A DNA stretch of 64,000 nt from Rotaria socialis (taxonomy: Eukaryota; Rotifera; Eurotatoria; Philodinida; Philodinidae), in assembly GCA_905331475.1 (NCBI GenBank), contig CAJNYU010001329.1:19064-83063 (forward strand), given 5' to 3'. Made by a program: the position numbers and the translations under genes. Shown in pieces: positions 1-12,624 of this stretch (the stretch's first letter is position 1; each line of letters opens with the position of its first letter). A model generated the notes under the pieces. It was not told the origin of the DNA. It made no database searches and saw only the letters and a list, made by a program, of their open reading frames with translations.

Positions 1-307
1 CAAGATTTTATAAGACAAAGTCGATAGTGTGTTGTGTCGAAGAAGAAAAATATTTTCTATACATTGTGACGCGGTGATTGACTCAAGGTTGATCGAATAG
101 ACGTGATAATCTAAAAGTAATAACCAAGGATAAATTGCTCGTTAAAAAGAAAAATACTGAATTCTTATTTGAAGCAATGAAATAAGAATTACAATACAAA
201 ACGAGCAAAAATTATATAAAGTTCGACTTGAGACGGGAGAATTTAAATAGTATTTTCATCGTGCGATAATCGAATGACATAAAAACATCTTCTTTTTTTT
301 TGTTTAG
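1..307 (+). other. Intron of the S6 kinase gene (partial)
   Basis: Non-coding AT-rich sequence ending in a polypyrimidine tract and TTTAG at 303-307, directly before the first recognisable S6 kinase exon. It is read as the 3' part of an intron whose 5' end lies outside the window. It contains the nested inverted repeat at 134-208. Confidence 0.75.
134..208. repeat. Small nested foldback
   Basis: The outer arm ATTGCTCGTT (134-143) pairs with AACGAGCAA (200-208). The inner arm GAATTCTTATTT (159-170) pairs with AAATAAGAATT (180-190). The RNA could form an imperfect hairpin of about 75 nt inside an S6 kinase intron. It may be a short MITE remnant. No target duplication was evident. Confidence 0.6.
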
Positions 308-1101
<794 letters not shown>

Positions 1102-4100
1102 AAACATAATAATAATGTGGGTCTTTCAAATTGCTTTATTTAAACACTATTTTTGTCGTTTTTTGTTCCCATCACGTCGCACGCTTTACATTGACATTTG
1201 CATTACAATTATATTTAATGATAGATAATGTCTACTCTGCTAGACATTATCTACACTCTAATAATCTATGAATACCTTACACCTTTTTCTCGGCAATCAA
1301 ATCACAGGAAAACGTTTAGGAAGTGTCATTTCTGTAACGAGAAAGCGTATACTTCAATTACTTTGTGCTAAATTTGGCATTTACAAGAAATATTATAGAG
1401 TCCATTTTGCATTTGATTTAAACCGACATGGGAGACTGGTGCATTTATTTCAAAAACTCTTGATTTCCTTTCATAGAAACAAGCTGACAAGTTCAATGAT
1501 TCGAAAGAATTTCCTAAGAATAGCCATCAATTTAGATATGTAATTTTTCATGTAACAGGAAACGAGCACTATAGTTTAGCATTCTTTTTCAAATCAGCCA
1601 ATCTTTTTGTGGCGTAATTGCATACTTTTAGAGAAGAGAATCATCGCAAAATTAATTGCTAAAAATAGAAGTCACGTCGGTGATTGAATACACCCTTCTC
1701 ATAAAAAATTAGTTTTTTTCAAGGAACGAGAAACCTTAAAATGAGTTTAGTTTATGAGTGCGAATAAAACTGAGTTTACATAAAAATTTTCAGGAAATTT
1801 ATTTTTATTCAGAACAGTTTTTCTTGCCGAATGCTCTGTTGTTCTCGCCTTGAGTAAAATTCTATGCTACATATGCACCGGTAGATTATATATGTTCATT
1901 CAAGATTAGAGGCATGTCAAGGTATTTGAAAGGTGCCTAAAGACTGTTCATGGGAATAGACGCAAACAAGAAACTTAAAAACTAGTTTTCCCAGTCATTC
2001 TCAGTTTTGATATAATATTTCAATACTAACTGCAGGATTTTGACAGATTTATAAATGACGCACGTAGTCACATCCAGGGGTGACGACAAAAAAACTTTTC
2101 TCTGTACTCATAATTGGTTGCGGCAAATTTGATATTCTTCCTACTGGAAGACTTGCACATTGTTTTTTCGCCCTCCACCACTACAGTATTAAGAAAAATA
2201 AGCAAGTTCTCACATAGAAACCAACATTCGGTTTCCCTTTGTGAATGTGGATTTATCACTAGACACGATTTTTTCCGGGTGAATGATTTATTAATTTTGA
2301 ACTTGAAAGTTTTATTTCTATTTTAGTTAACAGTAGTCTTATTTAATCCTCGAATCGTGCGTTGTGACAGTGATCAACGAAGCTTGTTTTTCCTATGCAT
2401 TGTAACTCTACGCGAACAAAGAATTGTTATGATTGTTTTTTCATCTCTTTATGCCTTTATTTATCTCTGTCATATTGTTATTATTGGTAGCGCTTCAATT
2501 GTATCTCTTTTTCTTCGCACTCCACTTATCTATGGTTGTTTTTCTTCTTTTTTTTTGTTGCTGTTGAGATTTTTGTAGAAAAATTTAAACATATTTATTT
2601 CTATATACCTAACAAAAAAAAACAGAAACCATATTTCCAATAGGATGGCAGACAAATTAGATTGCTCTCACAATGGCACCGATAAAATTGGTTAAGTGTT
2701 TGTTTCCATATGTCGCCCATTGTAGGATTTCAACAGGAGAACGCTTCAGAGCATAATGAACGATTATTATTCTCATAGATGGGATTTTTATTTTGATGAA
2801 ATTGAAAGTACCATGGCTCCAATTTTCTGCGTTACTTGTTCGAAATATGTCATGTATGATCGCGAGATCGGAAAATTGTTTTTACCGTCGGATATATGTT
2901 TTAAGCGAGTCTCTTTTATTGGACTTCATTATATTTTTTTGTCCCTGATGCAGAAGAAAAACTCTACGGATTCAAAGTACACAGTAAATCATATGTTCTT
3001 TTCTTTTTGTAAGACCTACTTAGAACGATTTTCTTTCTTAATATTAACCAACCCATATCAAGCAGTATAAAAAAAACAAAAAATGTCAAATTGGAGACGC
3101 AGCAGGTATTTTTAATGAAATAGCTGGCAAGAAAATTATTATCGAATTTTCGCATTCTCTAAGCCTAATTGGATCTTAAAATATACTTCATAAGTAAAAA
3201 ACATGCACGATCAAGAGAGAAAAAGAGAGCAAAGAACACTCATGATACATATTGTGATGATAATGTTATGGTTAGGGTTTTATCGTACTATGTAATTTAG
3301 TTCTTTTTGGTGCTTTCCGGCACTTTTTTGTTGAGAAATATTTGGCTCAAACATGTCTGGTAGAATAACGTCAACAATTCTTGAGTACGCTTGATCACAG
3401 TCGATGGCATTTTAACAGTGTAAGTAGCAACGGCAATGATTGTTTTCTTTTTTTTATTATATAAAAAGTTACTTCTATTTTTAGACGATTATTTTTCGAG
3501 AGATTATTAAATTTGTGGTGCTTTGTCTCGACATGACAATTAAGAATCTAATTAAAGCACGCTACCATCTAACACAGCCTTTCAAGTAGAAAACAATAGT
3601 TAATATAAAGAATAAGAGCCTTTTGGAAATTCCGAGTTCGAAACTCTTTAGCACACCACAAAAATGTCAATCTATCTTGTCTAGGAACTTTTCAATCGTT
3701 TGCCAAGACTATGCAATAAGTATAATAAAAATAAATTTCGGAACGTTTGATACTTATCGAAAATCTCCTCCCACTCACTACTCATATTCCCGAGCACACA
3801 CCTTATTCAATTTAATTGATTTTGTCAAATCTAGTGACGATACATGAATGATAGGAAAATATTTACCAAGTATTCGACCATCTATTTTTCATATCAAACT
3901 TGATATCTCTCTTATTGGCTTAGCACTTAACTTCTAAATCTGTCAATCTGCTAAATCATATTTTGATTTCATATCTGGGCAGAAAAGAGTAATAAAAAAC
4001 AAAAAAATATTCCCGTTCGAAAATAATTCATGAAAAAACGATCCGGTCGATATTACAAGGTCAATTTGATCAGTTAATCGTATAAACATATCGTTTTCTC

Positions 4101-6471
4101 TCAATATTTCAAGGCTATTCAACAGAGCCATCGATTAAAGTTATGCTTGAAAATCTTTATTCTTTTCTCCTATAGAAACTTTTATTCTCCGCAATATTCA
4201 TCTACGTTATAATTACAACGTAGGTATCATTCTACGTCGCAACAAAAACAAAATGTTTTCACCACTTCAGTTATTGATCTCGTATATAATTGTATTTATA
4301 TCTTAAATATCAACGTGTCATGTAGTACAACTATGCTCGTTTCATATGCGAATCTCATCCGAAACATTTAACTAATAGCTTTTTTTTATCGAAGATTAAG
4401 TCTAGAATTGGTAAAATTTCTGGCATTGAACCATGCGAAATCAGTTTTTTTTTGTTTTTGATAATTCCTATTTCTCATCAGTTGATAAAAAAGACCAACC
4501 GATAATGATGAATATCCTTGTAGCAGGCTTTCTTTTTGCACATACGATTTTAATTAAATCCGTATCGAACTGCATCAATAAAAGTGATTATTTTAATCAA
4601 GGAAAAAAGAATATTTTTCAATATTCTTTTATAATTTTGTTCAGTCATCTTATATGCAAGGTAAATTTTCTATTGCATAGATGTTGATTTCTTTTCCTGG
4701 TATGTTATTATTTTATTTGATAATGATGATAAAATCAAAAGTTCATCGAATTGATGAAAGGTTATATTTACATGTAGTATAAAAAAAAGAGGAGAGAAGA
4801 TCATCAATCAACTACATAGCCATCGTGAGTAGAGAATTGTGTTGATGTATTTTTGCAACAACAACAAAAATATGTAAAACGAAATTCCAAGCAAGATATT
4901 TTATTTGTTCTTGTATATACTTTCACGGTATTATTATTATTATTATTGAGAAGTTCTATGTGCAAATGCCACCTACACCTTATTCGATTTTCTTTTAACG
5001 CCTATTCATAGTTCTTATAAGGCAAATCTTCTCTCTTCCTTCGCTATTAGTTCTTTCTTTTTTTTTCCATGTCGTATTTTAGATGCACACAAGCTTAAAA
5101 AGAATCAATAACAGAAAGAGAAGCTAGGCAAACTATCGCAGGATTGTTACAAAAAATTAACACTCTTCAAGTTCCTCTATACCACCACGTTTCTCCTTTT
5201 GGCTGTTCTTGACAAGTAATGTAAATAAAAAAAATAATAACCATGAACAAAACATAGAAAAAAAATCTTGAAGAAAGGAATAACGCAATTGGAGTGTTTT
5301 AAAAAAGGGCAAACTCTTTTCCGTTGATGTTTTTAAATTCTCAACGAATCGAACAATTCAATTTGTCACCGCCTATGTATACATGCATACAACAAGGAGT
5401 ACCAGGTCAGTAAGAGTGATTTTTACATGCTAGAAGTTCTATATGGCTTCAAACTGTTCTATGAATCTTAGCCGCAATGTTATCAGATGAATAATCTGTT
5501 ACCATAATCAATAACGTCATCTCGATAGTTAAGTGTGACCGGCAATCGGAAAGGAAAAGTTATGATGATTGATACTTATAGATTTTTTGTTGGATAAAAA
5601 AATCAAGATAAATGTTTATCTAACTTCGATGTTACCTATGATGAGCCTTTAAAATAACATTAGTTGAATGATCATATTCTCACACCTACGCTCTCGCCTA
5701 TATTTAGTTTCTTAGTATCAAAAATCAGCAATAAATGGGAGTATCACATTTTTAAAATATTTTGCTATACAAAATACCTATAAACTCGCGCATGCACCTA
5801 TAACATACGTAATTTACTATTTTGATTACTGAGCCATATGCATCATGAAAAGAATGAAATCATTGAAGCAGAACATTATTTATAGTGTGCATATATCATC
5901 AACGATTGGTAAACGAACATTAAGTAGAATTGAACTCTTAGCTACGCTTTACTTTTTGTTTTCTTTTTTTCAAGTGTCAGAAATACGAGAATAAAGTATT
6001 TGATATATTAAAAATATCGCTGCCAGCTTGTTCTTTGCCTTTTTTTCTGTCTCTCTCTTGCTGTTTTTCGAGAAGGGTAAAAATTGTTTAGGCTTTCTTT
6101 TAGCATTTTAGTGTTAAAATAGTAATTAGAGCTTTGTAAAAAAATCTATTACGAGTATTCATGAAAATGGCTCGTCGAAAAATGAATGGTAAGTGATAGA
6201 AAACGTTGCAAGGTGCAAAACAAATTATCATAATGAATGAAATAGAGTTCACTTGAAAATTTTATTTTTGTATGCACACGATGCGTTCAGCATCAATTAA
6301 TATTTTTTCTTTTCATTAATATATGCAGCAAAAAATCTAGAGGAAGCGTCATTTTTTTTTTGTCATTTACACATTTTTCTTCGTTTCTATGCAGCAAAGA
6401 GTCTGATTTAATCTTCTACTTATTTGTCAGAGACATGTTTCCATAATTTTCTTGTTCTTTTTTGTTTGTAG
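1102..6471. other. Intergenic stretch, no supported gene
   Basis: About 5.4 kb of AT-rich sequence between the S6 kinase stop and the first Rap1GAP-like exon. Open frames here are short, rich in Phe/Ile/Lys/Asn as expected from AT-rich noise, and match nothing I recognise. No tRNA, rRNA or transposase signature was seen. The 3' part (6420-6471) probably contains a 5' leader intron of the next gene, ending in TTTGTTTGTAG. Confidence 0.6.
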
Positions 6472-6492
6472 AAGATCTTATTTGGCTTTATC

Positions 6493-9400
6493 ATGTCGAT
6501 CGATTCGACATCAGCGTCAATTCATTGTAAAAAAGCATTGAAATCATCGTTATCACAAGCAGAGAACTATCCATATTCGAGGCATTCATTGAAAGAGTGT
6601 CAAAATCGAACGCTTTCAAAAGATCGAAAAATGTCGATGTCCGAAGAATCGTCTGGTGATTTACTTACAGAATTATCATCGTTACCATTTAAACAGATAA
6701 ATACTAAATGTAATAGACGACTTAGCGATTTAAAATCGCCTTTAATACAACAAAATCAAGTGATTCATTCTGGACGACGAAATTCAATGCCTCAAATTAG
6801 TTTCGGCTCCTTACTACCCAATCCTTTTCGTTCGAAAAAACATCACCATAAAAACATATCAAAGTAAGTTAACATCACTATGGGTATAAAAAGCAGATGA
6901 TGATAATGATAACGATGTCGTCGTTTGAATAACGTCATTTTCATTAGAAAACTAACAATTCTTTACTTTTTTTTCTTTGTGTCTCTTATCAGTATAGTAG
7001 TAACGCGTCAGATGCAGTTGACTTTTGTGCATTGTAACTAACATATGCGGGTGCTTTTGTGTCTTAGTCGTTAGTTCAGTATTTTCTTTATGACTATGAA
7101 ACGTCTTTTTCTTTTTGTTGCAGAGACGATACACATACACCTGCTAGTACTTTTAACAACAACTATTCGCCACATCACAACGACATGATGATAATGAAAA
7201 CCGAACAATCTTTACCTTCGGTGAGTCGAATGTATTGTCATGCTTGATAGACAAATTTTATTTTTATGCTTCTCATACATTGCACGACATGATTAAAAAA
7301 GGATAATAATTTTATATGGCGTCTAGGCATATATAAGAGAGATGAATGTGTAATAAAAATACAAGATATAGTACAATAAGTGCACTTTAATAGATATGCT
7401 AATTGGAATAAATAAAATGGTCAAATCATTTCGTCGTAAAAAAATTAACAAGAATTTATCTTTTAACTCAAAGCATTCGCAGACAGTAAGATCATATACT
7501 TTTTTGTGTGCTTCTATATTCCTTGATCATAAATCAACAATTATTTGAATAAAATAGAAGCCTTTTTGAAAAAAATTTATTGTTTTATATATAAAAAACG
7601 ATACATTGTTTTTTTTTACACACCTTGCCGTTTTCTCTTATCCTTCCAATGCACATTCGCCATGCAATAGCGAATAATAAAAATCAAAGATTACTTTTTC
7701 CTATCATGTCATTTGATCCATACGATTGTTTTAATATAAATGTCAGTAAAACAAAAAAATTCAAACATAATAGAACAACAAGTATTTGCAGAATTCCAAT
7801 TATAAGTCTTTTTTCTTTTGTGCTCTCTTTAATAGAAATCATTCAGTACACTCCCGAGCAATGCACGAACAAGTTTATCCGTTAGTAATGATCGTTTATC
7901 GCCGTCTGTCCATGAAGATTCAACATCATCAATATCGTCTTTATCGTCCCTATTTACTCTTCAATCAAATCTGTCTGCCACGCGGGCACCTGAAACTCCA
8001 CCATTAGAACTACATACATCATTATGTATCGCCGAGATCTATCGTGAACATTTTTATGAATATGTGAGTTTTGAAAACTACCGTAACATTTTCTATTGAA
8101 TTCTTCCTTTTTTTTCTAATTAGTTTCATATCAATTATTGTGGTGAATTCGAACACGACGGTTCATTTATTGCGTCACTTCGATATTTTTATAACAAACC
8201 AATTGTAGTCAATAATAATAATGCACCGTCGTCAATAGACAACACTATTACACATTCCCAAGCTCGAGCTATTATTCGGTATGTTGATACAAGAGTTTTA
8301 GCACACACACACACAAATGAATCATTGCGCTGAGAGAACAGCCTGACATGATAAGAAGAGAGGAAAAAGAAGACCTTATTTAGAATTAAACTAAGCGAAA
8401 TTAATGATCCATAGAGTTAAAAGTTAAAAATATACAAACGTGGCTGGCAAGAAAAAAATTAGAATTTAATCATGTGTGAATGGTATCAATTAGCATCGCA
8501 CGAGAGAATACAAATCTTGAAGTTGCCTAAGAGTGAAAGCAGAGACTCATAAGAAGATAATCCGTCAGTTCGCGGCTCGTTAATTATAAAATGAAAAAGA
8601 GAACAACGACGAAAGAAGCGCAAATCGATTAGCGATAATTACCTATTTATTGTTGTTTTCAAACAGAATCTATCATTAGGTCAAATTCATCTGCTGTTGT
8701 TCATTTAGTAGACTGAAAAAAGCACTTTGAGAAAAATCACTTCACTACGTCATCAGGTTTATTAATAGTTTCTACAGCATTTTTCAATTTTCGTCGTTTA
8801 AAAATAATTTCAGCATATTCTAAAATATTAAAATAAAACATCGAACAATGCTGATAGGCACGTAGCAAAATAGATGATCTACTTTAAATATTAATGCAAG
8901 TCATGACCTCATAGAAATGTGAAATACACTTTCGAGGTGTAAACTTTGTGAAGCACGGTCTAAAAGGAGTTTTGAAGTATATTGGATAGAAATTAAAAGC
9001 CTGTTCTACACGCTCCGGACCCATCTGTCATGGTCTAGGTTCCAGATTCGCCACTAAATTTCAAGAGACTATCGAAAACCATATTTACGTAAAATCTGAT
9101 TGGAGTAGATAAAAAATATTTCTTTGTTGAATTTCTAGACTGCAAAGTAAATCATGATATAGACATATACACGAGTAAAAACAATTTTTTAGGCAATTAG
9201 CAACACCAATTAGATCGTACTTCACATTTTTTTAATTCCGCAGAGATTCCTTTTTCGTTTTTTGGTTGTCTCTTATTAAATGAGTTTTGCTTTTGTATTC
9301 GTAGTACTTCCACTCGTAATTATGATGTATCTGTAATGCTCGATGGAACAAATGAGGATAATATTCTTCAACTATTATTTAATAAAGCAGATTTACCAAG

Positions 9401-11309
9401 TATACATACCTATAAACCTATCGGTGATCCAAAAGTGAGTAGGTGAGATGAATAAATGGATTGGAATAATGCTCAATCTTATTTTATAGGCCAATGAAAA
9501 AATTTATTTATTCGATAAAACAAATGATGAAAGACAAAATTGTAAAATTGGTATTATTTATCAAGGCGCAGAACAAACAAATGAATATGAAATTTTTAGT
9601 AATGATGGTTTATCAGATGAAATGTCGCGTTTTTTAAATAGCCTTGCCGATATTGTACGTTTAAAAGGTTTTTCTAAGTATCGCGGTGATCTTGATGTAA
9701 AAGATGATCTACATGGTGATGAATCATATTATACAAAATATAAAAATCATGAAATTATGTTTAATGTGGCTCCGAAGATACCATCAACAAAAGCCAATGG
9801 CCAATGTATCGAACGAAAAAGTCTTGTAGGAAATTCTTTTGTTTGCATTGTTTTTCAAGAGTCCGATACAGAATTTACACCAGACTATATTTCGGGCAAA
9901 GTAACACAAATCTATATTACAGTAAAACCTTACACAATCGATGAAGATCTTTTTTATAAAGTAAAGGAGAAAAAAAAGAAAATTTTTCAAATTTTTGTTT
10001 TTCTATAAAATTCTATAGATCGGTATTTGGCATCGTAACGACTTCACATCAGCCGTTGAACCATCCGGTGGAATATATAAATATGATGAATCATTTCGTG
10101 ATTATTTTCTTACATTATTGCTCAATTCAATAACTGCTGCTACTGAATCGCCAAGTTTACGTTTTCGCGTAGCCGAACAAAGACAACGTTTAAGACAAGA
10201 AGAGTTTAAAAAACTTCTGCAAAATTTATCTATCGGGCAAATCTTAGATACGACGTCCGAAGCTGAACATACAACTTCTCATTTACTTCAACGTGTCAAT
10301 GCACGAAGCGGCAGTATTGTTAGTATAGCAACACAATCAACAACTGAAAGTATTGGCTCAAGTTCTGGTCGCATATCACCCGTGTCCACAAAAAAACGAC
10401 GTATATCGAAAATATTTGGTGTCTTTACGAATAGATCAGGTTCGATTTCTTCGGCACCATCCACTTCATCTCTATCAGCAAATCTAATAAATAATAATCA
10501 ATCAACAACGTCTTCAACTCAACACGAACCAAGTACAATGCAACGTCGAACATCAAATAAAGAAAATGATAGACGAAGATCGTCTGTAGTAAGTATCGTC
10601 ATGTCAAGTAAACTTGATTGTTTAAATTTTCTTTTCTTTCCTAGAAATATTATCATGCACCACCACCTCCACCGCCAATTCTATCTCAGTTAAATTCTCT
10701 GCCAGTACAGTTTACGACATCAAATGAACCGCCAACTCCTCCACCTAGATCATCGCAATCGTTCGATGCACTCAATGAAAAGTATAGAAGAAAAACCTTG
10801 TTTATTGACTAGTTGTAATTTTATTAGAAATATCAATTCATTTAGTTCATCAAAACAAAATCATGTTTCACACGCGGGCATTGTAGAAGAAACGATGCGT
10901 AGCCGATCAAATTCATCACCCGATGTTACTCCGATTATAACGAAGTAAGCCGATTTTTAAGTTGCAATTCTTATTAATTTACCTATATAACAATAGACTC
11001 TTTGAAACTTATATAATAAGAACAGTAAAAGAAATATGGTAGATATTAACTGTGCGTGTGTGTGTGTGTGTGACTAACACTTCTCGTTAATTTTCTCTAA
11101 TTTAAAATAATCAGAATTACAAGCTTTGCTTTTTGTTTTTGTATTATTTTAGAATTTCTCCATCAAATGTAGCAGACATAAAGGAAGAAATCGATAATAC
11201 AAGTAGTTCACTAGACGATGAAGATGAACTAACTGAAGAAGAAAAAATTCAACATCGTCAAACACTAACTGAACCTCCACTAACATTACTAATTAATACA
11301 AATTCATAA
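6493..11309 (+). CDS. RAP1GAP: Rap1 GTPase-activating protein (Rap1GAP family)
   Basis: GTPase activator that turns off Rap small G proteins at membranes. Ten coding exons: 6493-6863, 7124-7220, 7836-8063, 8124-8278, 9305-9434, 9490-9960, 10019-10588, 10645-10781, 10828-10944, 11153-11309. They join in frame to 810 codons plus TAA. The Rap-GAP domain lies roughly at residues 225-520. It includes CIAEIYREHF, the IGIIYQGAEQTNEYE segment, LKGFSKYRGDLDVKDDL and NHEIMFNVAPKIP. It also has ERKSLVGNSFVCIVFQE, whose Asn442 corresponds to the catalytic asparagine thumb of the family. The N-terminal 220 residues and the C-terminal 290 are Ser/Thr-rich, with a polyproline patch (PPPPPP) near the start of exon 8. 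A DLLTEL segment in exon 1 faintly resembles a GoLoco motif but lacks the diagnostic Gln-Arg. Exon 1 follows an acceptor at 6469-6471, so the frame could extend seven codons upstream of the chosen ATG. Certainty of family is high. Confidence 0.92.
7221..7835 (+). other. Rap1GAP intron 2 (615 bp)
   Basis: Donor GTGAGT and acceptor TTTAATAG. AT-rich filler; the open frames inside are not coding-like and overlap the true exon 3 in the wrong frame. Confidence 0.75.
8279..9304 (+). other. Rap1GAP intron 4 (1026 bp)
   Basis: Donor GTATGT, acceptor ATTCGTAG. It splits an arginine codon inside the Rap-GAP region. Starts with a short CA run (8304-8313). No conserved reading frame was seen inside. Confidence 0.75.
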
Positions 11310-11400
11310 TTTGTATTCGTTTAAACTCACTTTGCGTTCTTTTTGTTTTGTTTTGTTCAATGGCCGGTGACATCACTTTTCTCAGCACGTGATGATGCTC

Positions 11401-11406
11401 AATAAA
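11401..11406 (+). terminator. Polyadenylation signal of the Rap1GAP gene
   Basis: AATAAATAAA begins 92 bases after the stop codon and is followed by a TA run and a T-rich stretch, the usual layout of an animal 3' end. Confidence 0.55.
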
Positions 11407-11453
11407 TAAATATATATATATATATCTTTTCAAATCTATTCTTGGTTTTTTTA

Positions 11454-11480
11454 TTATCATTATTATTATTATTATTATTA
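11454..11480. repeat. (ATT)n microsatellite
   Basis: Run of ATT triplets just past the Rap1GAP polyadenylation signal. Confidence 0.7.
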
Positions 11481-11902
11481 TCGTTCGATGTGTAAACGAA
11501 GGCTCGATTCTTTGTTGATACTATACGTCGAATGATGAGTTAGTTTTTTCCCTTGCTTGTGTCTTTCGCAAAGTGTGCAATGGGTGTGTTCATCCTACGG
11601 TTCTTTTTCTCTTTTTATGTACACGCGTAAACGTATCTTATAATCAAAAACCAATGCATTATTATTATTATTATAAAAAACAAAACGCTGAAATGATTAA
11701 TTTGCTTTTAAATTTAATTATGAATTAGCTTGAGAATAAATTTATCAATGTTAACTATTATTTTACTTTGCTATTTATTTATAATATTGTCAACATGACT
11801 AACGAGAGAACGTTTTCAACTGTTCGAGAGCTGTTGGGATCGACATTTTTGAATAAGGTCGAGCCCTGAGAGGCATAAAAAATTCGAAGTGCGATATTTT
11901 GA

Positions 11903-12111
11903 CCTGAGATTCTGCCCAAACACGGATCTACTTCCCAATAGAAGATTCTGAGAATTTCAGTTCAAAATAACTTGGTCTTCCTGACATATTTAAGTTTTAG
12001 AACTCAAAATATTTCAAAAGTTGATTATGTCAGAAATGCAAGGCGATTTTGTGCTAAAATTCTCAGAATCTTCTATACGTAAATAGATCTGTGTTTGGAC
12101 AGAATCTCAGG
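11903..12111. repeat. 209 bp foldback element
   Basis: Left arm 11903-11957 starts CCTGAGATTCTGCCC and is the near-perfect reverse complement of 12058-12111, which ends GGACAGAATCTCAGG. Complementarity continues inward at lower identity (CCTGACATA versus TATGTCAGA), so almost the whole element folds into one long hairpin with its centre near 12007. It lies between the convergent 3' ends of Rap1GAP and GALNT. It is best read as a MITE-like foldback; a hairpin small-RNA precursor is an alternative. Confidence 0.8.
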
Positions 12112-12624
12112 TAGAAATTCCAGTAAAATAGCTCCAACTGTGTATAGAAGGCCTAAGGGGATTTTGCATATCTCACTGAACCACATGTTATGCAAGAACG
12201 CCAAGCTCAAAAGTTCTTTGGCAGTTGAAAGCATACTCACGTAAGATAAATGTTGATTAGAGCTAACAACAAAAACCTGGAACTTTATCTGGTCCAGTTA
12301 TTTATCTCGGCTCAGATAACAAAAAAGAAAAACAAATAGAATATTTATAAATATAGATAGGCATTTAAACTAAATATTGTCGTATAGATATAAAAGATTA
12401 ATATTATATTCATTCAGTTATTAATTTTAACAAAACAAATTAAGCTAAAAAAAGAAAGAGAAAGAAACAACAGGATCATCAGCGGAAACCTATTATCACG
12501 AAATAGCAGCAACACTGTTATCAACGTTTTCATGAAAATATCAAAATGTTGGAATTTTCATAAGTTTATTTGCTTTTTTTTCACTATTGGATGGTTGGAA
12601 TGCATTCAGAATAATATCATTTAG
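12112..12624. other. Intergenic stretch between convergent genes
   Basis: AT-rich and without a coding frame. It holds the probable GALNT polyadenylation signal on the minus strand (TTTATT on the plus strand at 12565-12570, 55 bases past the stop). Confidence 0.6.

Noticed and set aside
1268-1543. 91-codon plus-strand open frame
   Set aside because: No splice context, no recognisable domain, composition consistent with AT-rich chance frames.
6640-6720. GoLoco motif in the Rap1GAP N-terminus
   Set aside because: Only the DLL start is similar; the essential Asp-Gln-Arg triad is missing.
7625-8007. Two overlapping plus-strand frames near Rap1GAP exon 3
   Set aside because: They are wrong-frame readings; the true exon 7836-8063 uses another frame that joins cleanly to its neighbours.
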